A stretch of DNA of 64,000 bases from Stentor roeselii (taxonomy: Eukaryota; Ciliophora; Heterotrichea; Heterotrichida; Stentoridae). Shown here one piece after another: positions 44,983 to 52,867 of the stretch (position 1 is the stretch's first letter; every line of letters starts with the position of its first letter). Position numbers and translations under genes: made by a program. The stretch is taken from positions 1 to 64,000 of the forward strand of contig RSEH01000254.1 of the NCBI GenBank assembly GCA_006503475.1, given 5' to 3'. Under the pieces are notes generated by a model. It was not told the DNA's origin, searched no databases, and saw only the letters and a list, made by a program, of their open reading frames with translations.

Positions 44983-47037
44983 ATGTCAGCAGTTAAAAAA
45001 GTTCAAAAAGCTCCAAAAGATTCAGAAAAACTATCAGCTAAACCAAATCAAGCTAAGCCCAGTAGTAAAGCTCAAGACAAGCCAACTCCATCAATAAAAG
45101 AGGTTGAGCTTACTAAAGCCCATTCCCCCCTACCAGACCACTCAAAGTCTCTAAGCCCATCAAAAGACAAGTCAATCTCAAACCTCCGAAATCACAGCCA
45201 CATAGACGAAATCGAGGCAAAAATAAAATCACGTAAACGTCTTCTAGAAACCTTAGAAGACTCGACGAGTTTCTGCAACGACGAGATGCTCCTTCAACTC
45301 CACTCGAGAGACAGTCTAATCGAGGAGCAAAACAAAGAAATAATTTCATTAAAAGCCCGAATAAAGCACGAAAAAAAGAAAGAATCAAAAAACAAGATAA
45401 AACCCGAGCATCAAAAAATCACAGAACTCGAAAGTGAAAAAATCGCCATCGAAAACAAATACCTCGTCATGATCGACAAGCTCCGCAACGAAATCTCTAA
45501 ACTCGAAGACGAAAAACTCCAACAAGAAGTAACCCAAGACACCTTAAAAGAAGAAATCGAAATTCTTCATTCAAATCTTCGTTCAAAAGACTCAGAAATG
45601 CTTTCAATGATTGTTGATATTAAAAAGTTATCTGAAATTATTCAACAGTTTAAAGACCTTAACCTTGACCTTAACGCGAAGATCGAGAAACAAAATTCTG
45701 ACTTTGAAGAAATGTCTTCAAAGTACTACGAAGCGCAAGTAAAGACTTCAAGTATGGCGGAAGTTGAGAGTTCTTTACAGGATTATATTGATTCTTACTC
45801 CAGGTCTGAATCTCGTGCGAATAAATTGTTTGAAGAACTTCGATCATCTCATCTTCTTTATGAAGATTTGCAGGCTTATTGCAAGTTCGCTGAAGAAAGA
45901 CTAGAAAAAGCTCAGAAAGAAATCGAGGGAGATAAAGAAGCTGTGAAGATCATCAGAGAAGTCAGGGTGGAACTTGGAAGAAAAACGAAAATTGAAGTTG
46001 TTGAAAAGCAGGAAAAGCAAAAATCTGAAAAAATCAGGAAGACTCAACTTGAACTTGACAGGGCTTTACGTAAAATAAACGAACTTGAACTTGAATATAA
46101 ACCAATCACTGATCAGGTCATGGGTCTCAAAGAAACCATCGAAAAAATGAAGAAACAATCAGCGGATAGTGTGGAAAATCTTCATAAAACAATTAAAACC
46201 TTACAGGACTATTCAGATTCTTTAAAAGCTGATGTCGCCTCGCTTCGATTAGACATTTCAAAAAAAGATGCTAAGATCGTTGCAAGTCTTTCAAAACTTT
46301 CAGCAGCTGAGGCAAAAATTTCTCTTTTTCCTGAAAAAATCTCGAAAATCACTGAAAATTTGCAGTTTGTAGAAAGAGAAAATAAAGACTTGCGACAGAA
46401 ACTCTTTGCATTGAAAACTCAGATAAATGAAAAAAACTCTTACATTAACCAACTAGAAAAGCAAAACACGAAATACGTTCTCAACATTCAAGCCCTTCAT
46501 GACGAGTTCTGGAAAAAAGACACAGCTTTAATAAAAATCAAAAAAACCTTATCTCAAATGCAAAAAAACGCTTCAGGTCATCCAAATCGATCTCCTTCTA
46601 AAGCAGAAAACAACGAAAAACTTTTAAAAGAACTTCAAGAAAAAGACCAAAAAATCGAAATTTTAAAGGAAATGGTGAAAAGTTCTCAAATTAAAAAAGA
46701 AGTTCGAAAACTCAGTCCAGACACCAGTTCCTTTGAAATTCATTCAGAAAAGAACTCAAGAGTGACTCATGATTTGATTAATTCCCTCGCTGCAAAGACT
46801 ATCAACAAGTTCTTCACAGTTTGTAGCTTTCACAAAACCTCGGCACAGGAAAGTCCACCTGACTTGCAAAGACTTCTTAAAAAGTTAAAGCAGGACTTGA
46901 AGTCTTACTCGAATTTCAATGTTAAAGATTTGCAGAACTCGGTCCCTGAACTTCAATATCATTTTTTTGAGAATAAAGTCAGTGTCTCGCTTGATGAACT
47001 ACTTTCGGCTATTGGAAAAGTAATAAGGGATAATTAA
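44983..47037 (+). CDS. Long coiled-coil protein, unknown
   Basis: The 684-residue protein has a basic disordered N-terminus of about 70 residues (KAPKDSEKLSAKPNQAKPSS; SLSPSKDKS), then coiled coil from about 75 to 600 with few breaks, and a small globular C-terminus (VTHDLINSLAAKTINKFFTV ... SVSLDELLSAIGKVIRDN). The helical C-terminus could be a docking domain. Likely a basal-body, cytoskeletal or membrane-tether protein, with no family recognised. Its TAA shares a base with the ATG of the next gene (TAATG), an overlap seen twice in the window. Confidence 0.82.
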   Translation: MSAVKKVQKAPKDSEKLSAKPNQAKPSSKAQDKPTPSIKEVELTKAHSPLPDHSKSLSPSKDKSISNLRNHSHIDEIEAKIKSRKRLLETLEDSTSFCNDEMLLQLHSRDSLIEEQNKEIISLKARIKHEKKKESKNKIKPEHQKITELESEKIAIENKYLVMIDKLRNEISKLEDEKLQQEVTQDTLKEEIEILHSNLRSKDSEMLSMIVDIKKLSEIIQQFKDLNLDLNAKIEKQNSDFEEMSSKYYEAQVKTSSMAEVESSLQDYIDSYSRSESRANKLFEELRSSHLLYEDLQAYCKFAEERLEKAQKEIEGDKEAVKIIREVRVELGRKTKIEVVEKQEKQKSEKIRKTQLELDRALRKINELELEYKPITDQVMGLKETIEKMKKQSADSVENLHKTIKTLQDYSDSLKADVASLRLDISKKDAKIVASLSKLSAAEAKISLFPEKISKITENLQFVERENKDLRQKLFALKTQINEKNSYINQLEKQNTKYVLNIQALHDEFWKKDTALIKIKKTLSQMQKNASGHPNRSPSKAENNEKLLKELQEKDQKIEILKEMVKSSQIKKEVRKLSPDTSSFEIHSEKNSRVTHDLINSLAAKTINKFFTVCSFHKTSAQESPPDLQRLLKKLKQDLKSYSNFNVKDLQNSVPELQYHFFENKVSVSLDELLSAIGKVIRDN

Positions 47038-47951
47038 TGGAATATATTTTAGAGGATTTAAACACTTTTGAGAAGGAGTACTCGCAGTTAAGGAATTTTG
47101 ATAAGTGGAGGTATTTTAGGGATTCACATGGAAACTTTTTTGAATTGAATTTGAAGTGTCAGTTTGTGAAAGTGGTTAAAGAGTTCTCGGTGGATTATTT
47201 TCTGGTGGCTTGCTTGTTGAAAAGAAGAGCTTTGAAGAACTCAGAGGAGATTAAATTGAAAATCAAACAATTATGGTCAACTATAAACCCAGCAAAACTA
47301 CCCCAAATCGCTAAATCAGTTCATTTCTCATTATTAAAACTTTTATACAGTCAATTCATGACAATCCCCTCACAAAATTTCGAATCCTGGCTGAAACACG
47401 ACCTCGATTTAGACATTCCATCTAAAACCTTCCTAAACTTTTCATCATTTTCCTCTTCAATTTTCGACGTAGTTGATTCATTATCAGGAAGTAAAATGCA
47501 AAGCGAGTACTTAAAAATCTTAGAAGACTGTAAAAAATCTCTAGAAACTAATGAAATTTTTTTAAAAACATCTCAAAAAGTCAACATTAGCATCTACGTC
47601 AATAAAAAAGCGAAATCAGGAAACTTGATCACAGAATTATCTGAAGATTTTCCAAGTCAAGACAGAAAAATTCCTTCTCAGAAATTAAAAATGCCGAAAA
47701 ATATTCAGAAAATTTTCGACACTTGGACATTGAAGAAACTTTTAAACACTCGTAAAAATTTATTTAATCGGGATTTAAGCCCTAAAAATCTTTGTGCGAA
47801 ATGCGCAGGTAGTAAAAATATACATAATTTATCAAAGAAGGTAGATTTTTTAAGCCCGATATCGAAAACTCCTCTCAGGGATAGAAGGGATAAGTTGAAG
47901 GCGAGAACTCCAGATATTTTAACTAGTTTAAATAACTATTCATATCATTAA
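47037..47951 (+). CDS. Hypothetical protein overlapping the upstream gene by one base
   Basis: The 304-residue protein has a compact-looking N-terminal half with aromatic and Leu-rich helices (FDKWRYFRDSHGNFFELN; IAKSVHFSLLKLLYSQF) and a basic, disordered C-terminal half with CAKCAGSKNIH and SKTPLRDRRDKLKARTP. No domain recognised. The ATG (47037) uses the last A of the upstream stop; no other early ATG is better. The same strand and the overlap suggest co-transcription or at least very short UTRs. A structural role alongside the coiled-coil neighbour is possible, not shown. Confidence 0.7.
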   Translation: MEYILEDLNTFEKEYSQLRNFDKWRYFRDSHGNFFELNLKCQFVKVVKEFSVDYFLVACLLKRRALKNSEEIKLKIKQLWSTINPAKLPQIAKSVHFSLLKLLYSQFMTIPSQNFESWLKHDLDLDIPSKTFLNFSSFSSSIFDVVDSLSGSKMQSEYLKILEDCKKSLETNEIFLKTSQKVNISIYVNKKAKSGNLITELSEDFPSQDRKIPSQKLKMPKNIQKIFDTWTLKKLLNTRKNLFNRDLSPKNLCAKCAGSKNIHNLSKKVDFLSPISKTPLRDRRDKLKARTPDILTSLNNYSYH

Positions 47952-48032
47952 GAATTATGCGATCTATACCTCGAATAAGTAACCTCTGCATTTTTCAAAT
48001 AAAAGTCTTTCCATTTGAGTAACTCCTAATAA

Positions 48033-48374
48033 ATGTCAAGTGGAAGTGAAGACGAGGAGTCCAAATTGGACACAATGAAAGAAGCGATGACCAACACGCG
48101 CATCCACTGCAGTGACTTTACCAAGACAATGGAACTGAAAGCAGTCCGATTCGCGATGGAGTCGATAGTGAAGGGCAAGATGGACAAGGACTGTGCCACG
48201 GCGATAAAAGCGAGAGTAGATGAAGATAAAGACTTCGACGACAACACCATCGGCTCGTGGCAGGTGATAGTTGGCAAGTCATTTGCCGCTAGTTTGACAT
48301 ACCATACGAGTTTTATGATGTTTTTTGACCTTATAAAGCAAAGGCGCACTATTTTGATATTTAAGACTCAGTAG
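48033..48374 (+). CDS. Dynein light chain, LC8 (DYNLL) family
   Basis: The 113-residue protein has an acidic N-terminal extension (SSGSEDEESKLD), then the LC8 fold: SDFTKTMELKAVRFAMESIV, KDCATAIKARVDED, GSWQVIVGKSFAASLTYHTS and RRTILIFKTQ (compare LC8 W.CIVGRNFGSYVTHET...ILLFKSG). The extension and changes (VGKSFAAS) mark it as one of the axonemal LC8-like chains rather than the cytoplasmic hub. It probably sits in the dynein intermediate chain complex. GC content is somewhat higher than in neighbours, as expected for a highly expressed gene. The stop-codon region is duplicated just downstream. Confidence 0.88.
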   Translation: MSSGSEDEESKLDTMKEAMTNTRIHCSDFTKTMELKAVRFAMESIVKGKMDKDCATAIKARVDEDKDFDDNTIGSWQVIVGKSFAASLTYHTSFMMFFDLIKQRRTILIFKTQ

Positions 48375-48431
48375 ATAACTAGACTTTACTAATTACTTAA
48401 TTTTGATATTTAAGATTTAGTAGATAACTAG
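48352..48431. repeat. 31-nt direct repeat spanning the LC8 stop codon
   Basis: 48352..48382 and 48401..48431 match at 29 of 31 positions, offset by 49 nt. The first copy includes the last codons and TAG of the dynein light chain gene; the second is downstream. Confidence 0.9.
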
Positions 48432-48452
48432 TCTTAAACTTTTATTAAGTTA

Positions 48453-50024
48453 TTACTTAAAATAATCAATATACTGCTTTTCCAGCACTCTTAGACGGTA
48501 TGGGCTAAACTTTGGAAGGACTTTTTTATTTGTGATATTTTTATCGCTTTTACTTGAATGTAAACGACTTTGAGAACTTTTCAACTTTGTTGACGCGAGC
48601 CGGTTGTTCAGGTCGCTGATAAATCCAAATTCTTTGTAACTTGAAAACACTGTCTTTGGCTGCGAGACGAAAGGAAGCACATGAGCCTTTTTCTCATAAG
48701 GGTAGAATTTATTCGTAGGCTTCTGTGAAAGGAACTTTTTCGGTAATGACTTTACCTGCTCCTTAAGTGGTTGTTTCACATTTCTCTTCGAGAAAAACGT
48801 ATCAGCTGGAATTATCTGAAAGTCTTCTACTTGTTTTTTCACTATATTTAAATGATTTTCTGGAAAAAGTGACTTTTCCGGAGTTTTTTCTAATTTTTTC
48901 CCGGATTCAGGGTGTTTTTTACCTTCAGCTCTTAAAATGACTGTTTTTCCCTGTGTTTTCGGCCTGTTTTCCACTTTTGTTTCAATCCCTTTGCTTTCAA
49001 CCCTATCAGAAACAGGATTTTCAACTACACGTATTTTAAAATCTTTTCTTCTCTCAAGCGACTCTGAACTACTTCCCGAGTCCAGCTGAAGATGATATTT
49101 TTCAGTGATTTTATCAATAAATTTCCCAGGATTTTCATCAAAATCCGAACTAGACTCATTTAAACTCGACGAACTTCCCGATTTCAATTTTTTTTCCACT
49201 TCATCCTCAATTTTTCTACTTTTTTCCGAAGAAGTCTTCAGATCTTCAGTGATTAAATTTGATTTTTCCGGTATTTTTTTAAAATCAAGTTTAGGAATTT
49301 GTTGTTTTGGACTCGATTTCAAGAATTTCGGAGTTTTTTGCTTTGATTCTGGAAGGTCTTCAAGAAAACTGATTTTTTTTTGCTTTGTGTTGGATTTTGG
49401 GGAAGTTGATTTTGAAGGAGAGGGAGTTGAATTGCTTTGTTGTTTGTGTATCACTGTTAAAATGCATAAAGGTTTCATTTGTTCTGGCTCGAAGGCTGTT
49501 TTCGAGATGATTGAATAAGAAAGCAGAGTTGTTAGAATTTTTCGATTTAGTTCAAAATTCTCGGTTTGAGGTGATGGCTCGATTTTAATGATGTATCTCG
49601 GCTTTGATTGTTGAAGGGTTTCTGTTAAGGTCTCTGGAGGGGTGATTATTTTCTTTTGAATGCTTATTTTTGAAACAAGTGCAGGACTTTGAACTGGTTT
49701 TTTTAAACTTGAATAGTTTCCAGTGGATTTTTTGTCTAAAGGGGTTGGAATCAGGTCAGTTTGATCTTTTTTCTTTATTTCGCGTTTTTCTTTTTTGAGA
49801 TTTTCAGTGACTGGTGCAGTTTTCTCTAATTTTTCCTCTTGGCTTATTGCAAAAAAATTGCAAAGAGAGTAAGTTTCGTTAATATAGAGGGTTTTGGAAG
49901 TAGCTCTAACCTTGTCCCTGTTGATTTCGACATAATGAAAGTATCTCGAAATCAACTTTTTCCTGGTGAGAAAACCTCTGATGTGTTTTTGTATTAAGAG
50001 AATTTCGTGAAGATAGTTTTCCAT
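48453..50024 (-). CDS. IQ-motif protein with long disordered tail
   Basis: The 523-residue protein has an N-terminal IQ motif (EILLIQKHIRGFLTRKKLIS) for calmodulin or centrin binding, followed by SRYFHYVEINRDKVRAT. From about residue 65 it is Ser/Lys/Pro-rich and probably disordered (for example SKSTSPKSNTKQKK, SSSSLNESSSDFDENPG). A more conserved-looking end has YPYEKKAHVLPFVSQPKTVF, SDLNNRLASTKL and KVLPKFSPYRLRVLEKQYIDYF. Ciliary or cortical calmodulin-binding scaffold is a fair guess. ATG and TAA. It runs convergent to the LC8 gene. Confidence 0.78.
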   Translation of the reverse strand: MENYLHEILLIQKHIRGFLTRKKLISRYFHYVEINRDKVRATSKTLYINETYSLCNFFAISQEEKLEKTAPVTENLKKEKREIKKKDQTDLIPTPLDKKSTGNYSSLKKPVQSPALVSKISIQKKIITPPETLTETLQQSKPRYIIKIEPSPQTENFELNRKILTTLLSYSIISKTAFEPEQMKPLCILTVIHKQQSNSTPSPSKSTSPKSNTKQKKISFLEDLPESKQKTPKFLKSSPKQQIPKLDFKKIPEKSNLITEDLKTSSEKSRKIEDEVEKKLKSGSSSSLNESSSDFDENPGKFIDKITEKYHLQLDSGSSSESLERRKDFKIRVVENPVSDRVESKGIETKVENRPKTQGKTVILRAEGKKHPESGKKLEKTPEKSLFPENHLNIVKKQVEDFQIIPADTFFSKRNVKQPLKEQVKSLPKKFLSQKPTNKFYPYEKKAHVLPFVSQPKTVFSSYKEFGFISDLNNRLASTKLKSSQSRLHSSKSDKNITNKKVLPKFSPYRLRVLEKQYIDYFK

Positions 50025-50656
50025 TTATAAGGAAGTTTAAGTGAAACCTGGAAATAATCTGGTTATTGGATGATTTTGAAGAAAGTGATTAGATTTTAGG
50101 TAATTTTGTGTTCATTATAATAAATATCGATGAATTTATTAAGAGGTTTTTAGGGATAGAAAGAAATAGTATGGATTTATTAAGGTTATCTCTGAAAGTA
50201 TTTTCCTATTCTAAAGAGTTAAAAATTTTAAGATCTCCTGGTGCCGGCTCTTTTTCATCATAATTGTTATATGATTACAGTTTCAGGTTTTCTCATAAAT
50301 GTTCAACGGTATTGAAAATGATAAAGATATGAAAATAGACTATTATGGGCTTTTTTATATATTTGGGCCTGAATATTGAATTTTATTCAAAAGAATATGA
50401 AAATTTTCTTCTATCTGAAAATCTATTTTCCTCTTTTAGATAAATGCGACCTGAATGAAGCTTGAAGCCTATTCCATTAAAATCAAAAATCTCACAATTC
50501 CAGATGACTCTCTTCCTCCAACAAAAAATTCCTTAACCCCTAAAGCCCCTTCCAACAAACCCCAAAACTCAAATTCTCATAACCAATAAAAAACCTCTAA
50601 AACTTCAATAACCAAAATTCCTTAAACCAATCCAACTCTAAAAAACATCGATAATA
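50025..50656. other. AT-rich intergenic region upstream of IQ and DHODH-like genes
   Basis: Divergent promoters of both genes expected. No gene, RNA or clear repeat seen. Confidence 0.5.
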
Positions 50657-51703
50657 ATGGGAGGGACATTCATGTATCCTCTACTCCGTGATTTCCTTCC
50701 ACCTTCCCTCTTCCAAGACCTATGGATCCGTTTATTGATCCCTTCGAAGTCCGAACCAACAGACCCTCGTCTAAAAACAACAGGTTTAATGACGCGTTTA
50801 AACAGTCCAATCGGAATATCTTCAGGTCTCGACCTAGAAGGCCGAGCAGTGGGAAAACTAATCAAGCTCGGTTTAGGATTCGTTGAGATCGGCCCTGCAG
50901 CTCCGACATCAGAGTATTTTCCCTCTGAACATTACAAATTAACAGAAGAGTCTCTTGAAAGAGTAGGACCGATCAGTTCTTTTGGAGCACTTTGGGTTAA
51001 AAAACAACTCATGCGGCAACCTCAAGGCCCAAGAGGGGTTGACTTAGTCCCTTTAAGGGAAAACATTGACTCTGTTCCTCATACCACTGATGATGATTAT
51101 ATCTTCAGTGTTAATAAACTTTACAGTCAAGTTGATTATTTCAGTTTTAATCTCTGTGCAAGTGAATTTTTACCTGTCAAGTTTTATCAAAAAACAGCAC
51201 GTTTAACGAAATTTTTAGAAAATATCACAAGTCAAAGATTTATCGAAATTGGACTTAGAGCTGCTGAAAATACTGGACTTTTACCACCTGAACATGAAGG
51301 AAAAAGCAGAAAAATTTATACTCCTTTTTATATCAAAGTCAATCAAAACTGGCAGGATCCTCAAATTTTAGAAGAACTTGTAGAGACTTGTGTTAAGTTC
51401 GGAATAGATGGATTGATAGTAGGAAATGAAGAGGAAAACATTGAGAAATCACGAGAAATCTTAGAAAAAGTCTGTAAAATCTCGAGAGGAAGACTAGAAA
51501 TCATCAGTTTTGGAGGTATCAGGACTGGAAAAGAAGTCCTAGAGCGTCTTAAACGAGGAGCTCGACTAGTTCAGATATTTTCAATCCTTCTCGAAAAAGG
51601 TCCCCAAGAGTACCAAAGAATCCATCAAGAGCTCTTAGAAGCCCTATCAATCGAAGGTTACCCATCACTCCAAACAATATACCAGAATGTCGATTTTGAT
51701 TAG
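50657..51703 (+). CDS. Dihydroorotate dehydrogenase-like protein with altered active site
   Basis: The 348-residue protein has class-2 DHODH order: short N-terminal helical region (YPLLRDFLPPSLFQDLWIRLL), SPIGISSGLDLEGRAVGKLI with GLGFVEIGPAAPTS (family NPVGLAAGFDKNG...GFGFVEIGTVTPRPQ), VDYFSFNLC, YIKVNQNW (FMN Lys region), DGLIVGNEE, and ISFGGIRTGKEVLERLKRGA then LVQIFS (GGI.SG.D...K..AGA..VQ). But GFDKNG reads GLDLEG, the PRPQPGNPxPR stretch is lost, and the catalytic NVSSPNT is NLCASEF, leaving no clear Ser/Cys base. A flavin-binding but possibly inactive or repurposed protein is inferred. Quinone-linked DHODHs normally sit in the inner mitochondrial membrane; no presequence is seen here. 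Confidence 0.8.
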   Translation: MGGTFMYPLLRDFLPPSLFQDLWIRLLIPSKSEPTDPRLKTTGLMTRLNSPIGISSGLDLEGRAVGKLIKLGLGFVEIGPAAPTSEYFPSEHYKLTEESLERVGPISSFGALWVKKQLMRQPQGPRGVDLVPLRENIDSVPHTTDDDYIFSVNKLYSQVDYFSFNLCASEFLPVKFYQKTARLTKFLENITSQRFIEIGLRAAENTGLLPPEHEGKSRKIYTPFYIKVNQNWQDPQILEELVETCVKFGIDGLIVGNEEENIEKSREILEKVCKISRGRLEIISFGGIRTGKEVLERLKRGARLVQIFSILLEKGPQEYQRIHQELLEALSIEGYPSLQTIYQNVDFD

Positions 51704-51726
51704 AAATCCATTAATTACCTAATAAA

Positions 51727-52221
51727 TCAGCATTCAGCATCATGAAACTCCCAAGTCTGGTCCTTCGATCTTTGTCCTCTTGTTTCCCTGACGACTTTTT
51801 TATCATCTTTCGGCTTCCTCTTTGCCTTAGCAGTGGAAAGCATGGAGCTGATACTTAAGACGGTTGTGGTGACGTTCATATTCGGTTTCCATCCTGGTTA
51901 TATTTTACCGTCATACAAGATAGACAAACAAATAAAGCCATTTGAATAAACATGCTCGTGGACTGGAGGCTTTCCCACAAAAACAACTTCAGGTGAAGTG
52001 AAAGGCTGAGTGAGTCTTACGTAATCTTCTTCAAATTCAAAGCTTAATCTGAATAAAACTTACGAAAATCTTTCATTTTCGTAGATGCTTCCTTCTGGAC
52101 CTCGGAATGATACCCGCCATTTAAGTTCTTCGTCATCTGAAACGTGCACGTCGAAGTTCATATGATTTCTCTTTATTTGAAGTAATTCTTTTTCTAGACG
52201 GATTCTTGCGACCTGCCTCAT
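51727..52221 (-). CDS. UBE2W: Ubiquitin-conjugating enzyme E2 W (UBE2W-like), three exons
   Basis: Exons 52221-52064, 52048-51909 and 51893-51727 join over two 15-nt introns to give 154 residues (human 151). Landmarks: RIRLEKELLQIKRN, LKWRVSFRGPEGSIYENERF, YVRLTQPFTSPEVVFVG, PPVHEHVYSNGFICLSILYDGW with the catalytic Cys, VTTTVLSISSMLSTAKAKRKP and the UBE2W-type ending ...WEFHDAEC. The UBE2W marker HPH (in place of HPN of other E2s) appears here as HEH. UBE2W attaches ubiquitin to disordered N-termini. I start at the ATG at 52221, as the longer frame begins with TTG. The stop is TGA. Confidence 0.93.
51894..51908 (-). other. 15-nt intron 2 of UBE2W
   Basis: Sense GTAAAATATAACCAG. It joins SILYDG to WKPNMNV, splitting a Gly codon. 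Confidence 0.92.
52049..52063 (-). other. 15-nt intron 1 of UBE2W
   Basis: Sense GTAAGTTTTATTCAG. It joins YENERFS to LSFEFEEDYV. Confidence 0.92.
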
Positions 52222-52867
52222 TATTTTATTTATATATTTATTTAGAATAGAATGGAAGGGTTTAGAGAAAGGAAGGACTTGAGATGGAATAAGGAAGTTG
52301 ATTTGGATGGACTTGTGAATATCGGATTTCAAAAGGGGGGCTGGGAGGATTTGTTTTAAGTTAAATATGGGATAGGACTGGACTTTGGGTTTGGACTTTG
52401 GGTGAAATGTTTGACGTTAAAAGGATGAATTTTTAGGTTTTAGAATTTTTTGGAAATTTTGTTTGGAATTAATTTTTTTATTTAATTTTGGTGGATTTGG
52501 AAGGATGGAAGAAAAGGCCATTTTTTATTGTTTTACTGAATTAGTTTAGGTTGAGATTATTTCGTGGAGATGAGATTTATGTGATGTTGAATAATTAGAG
52601 TCAGTTTTAATTTGTTACTTTTGATTTTATTGAAGGTTATTTAGTTTAGAATGATTCTTGGCCACTTGAGATGTTGATAATAATAACCTAAAATCATAAA
52701 ATTGTTAATCTAAATATGAAAGATTATTCTATAAATCTAAAAATTTAGTGAATAAAGAAAATATTATTCAAATGACGATCATCTCAATAAAGTTGTATTA
52801 AAGAGCTATTATTAGCCTTTCTAAATTTAAACATTCATCATCCCTAATCAATCCATAAACTTATTAA
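52222..52867. other. AT-rich intergenic region
   Basis: Upstream of UBE2W and downstream of the first DUF229 gene. Only a short direct repeat (GGACTTTGGGT twice, about 52380-52401) stands out. Confidence 0.5.
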
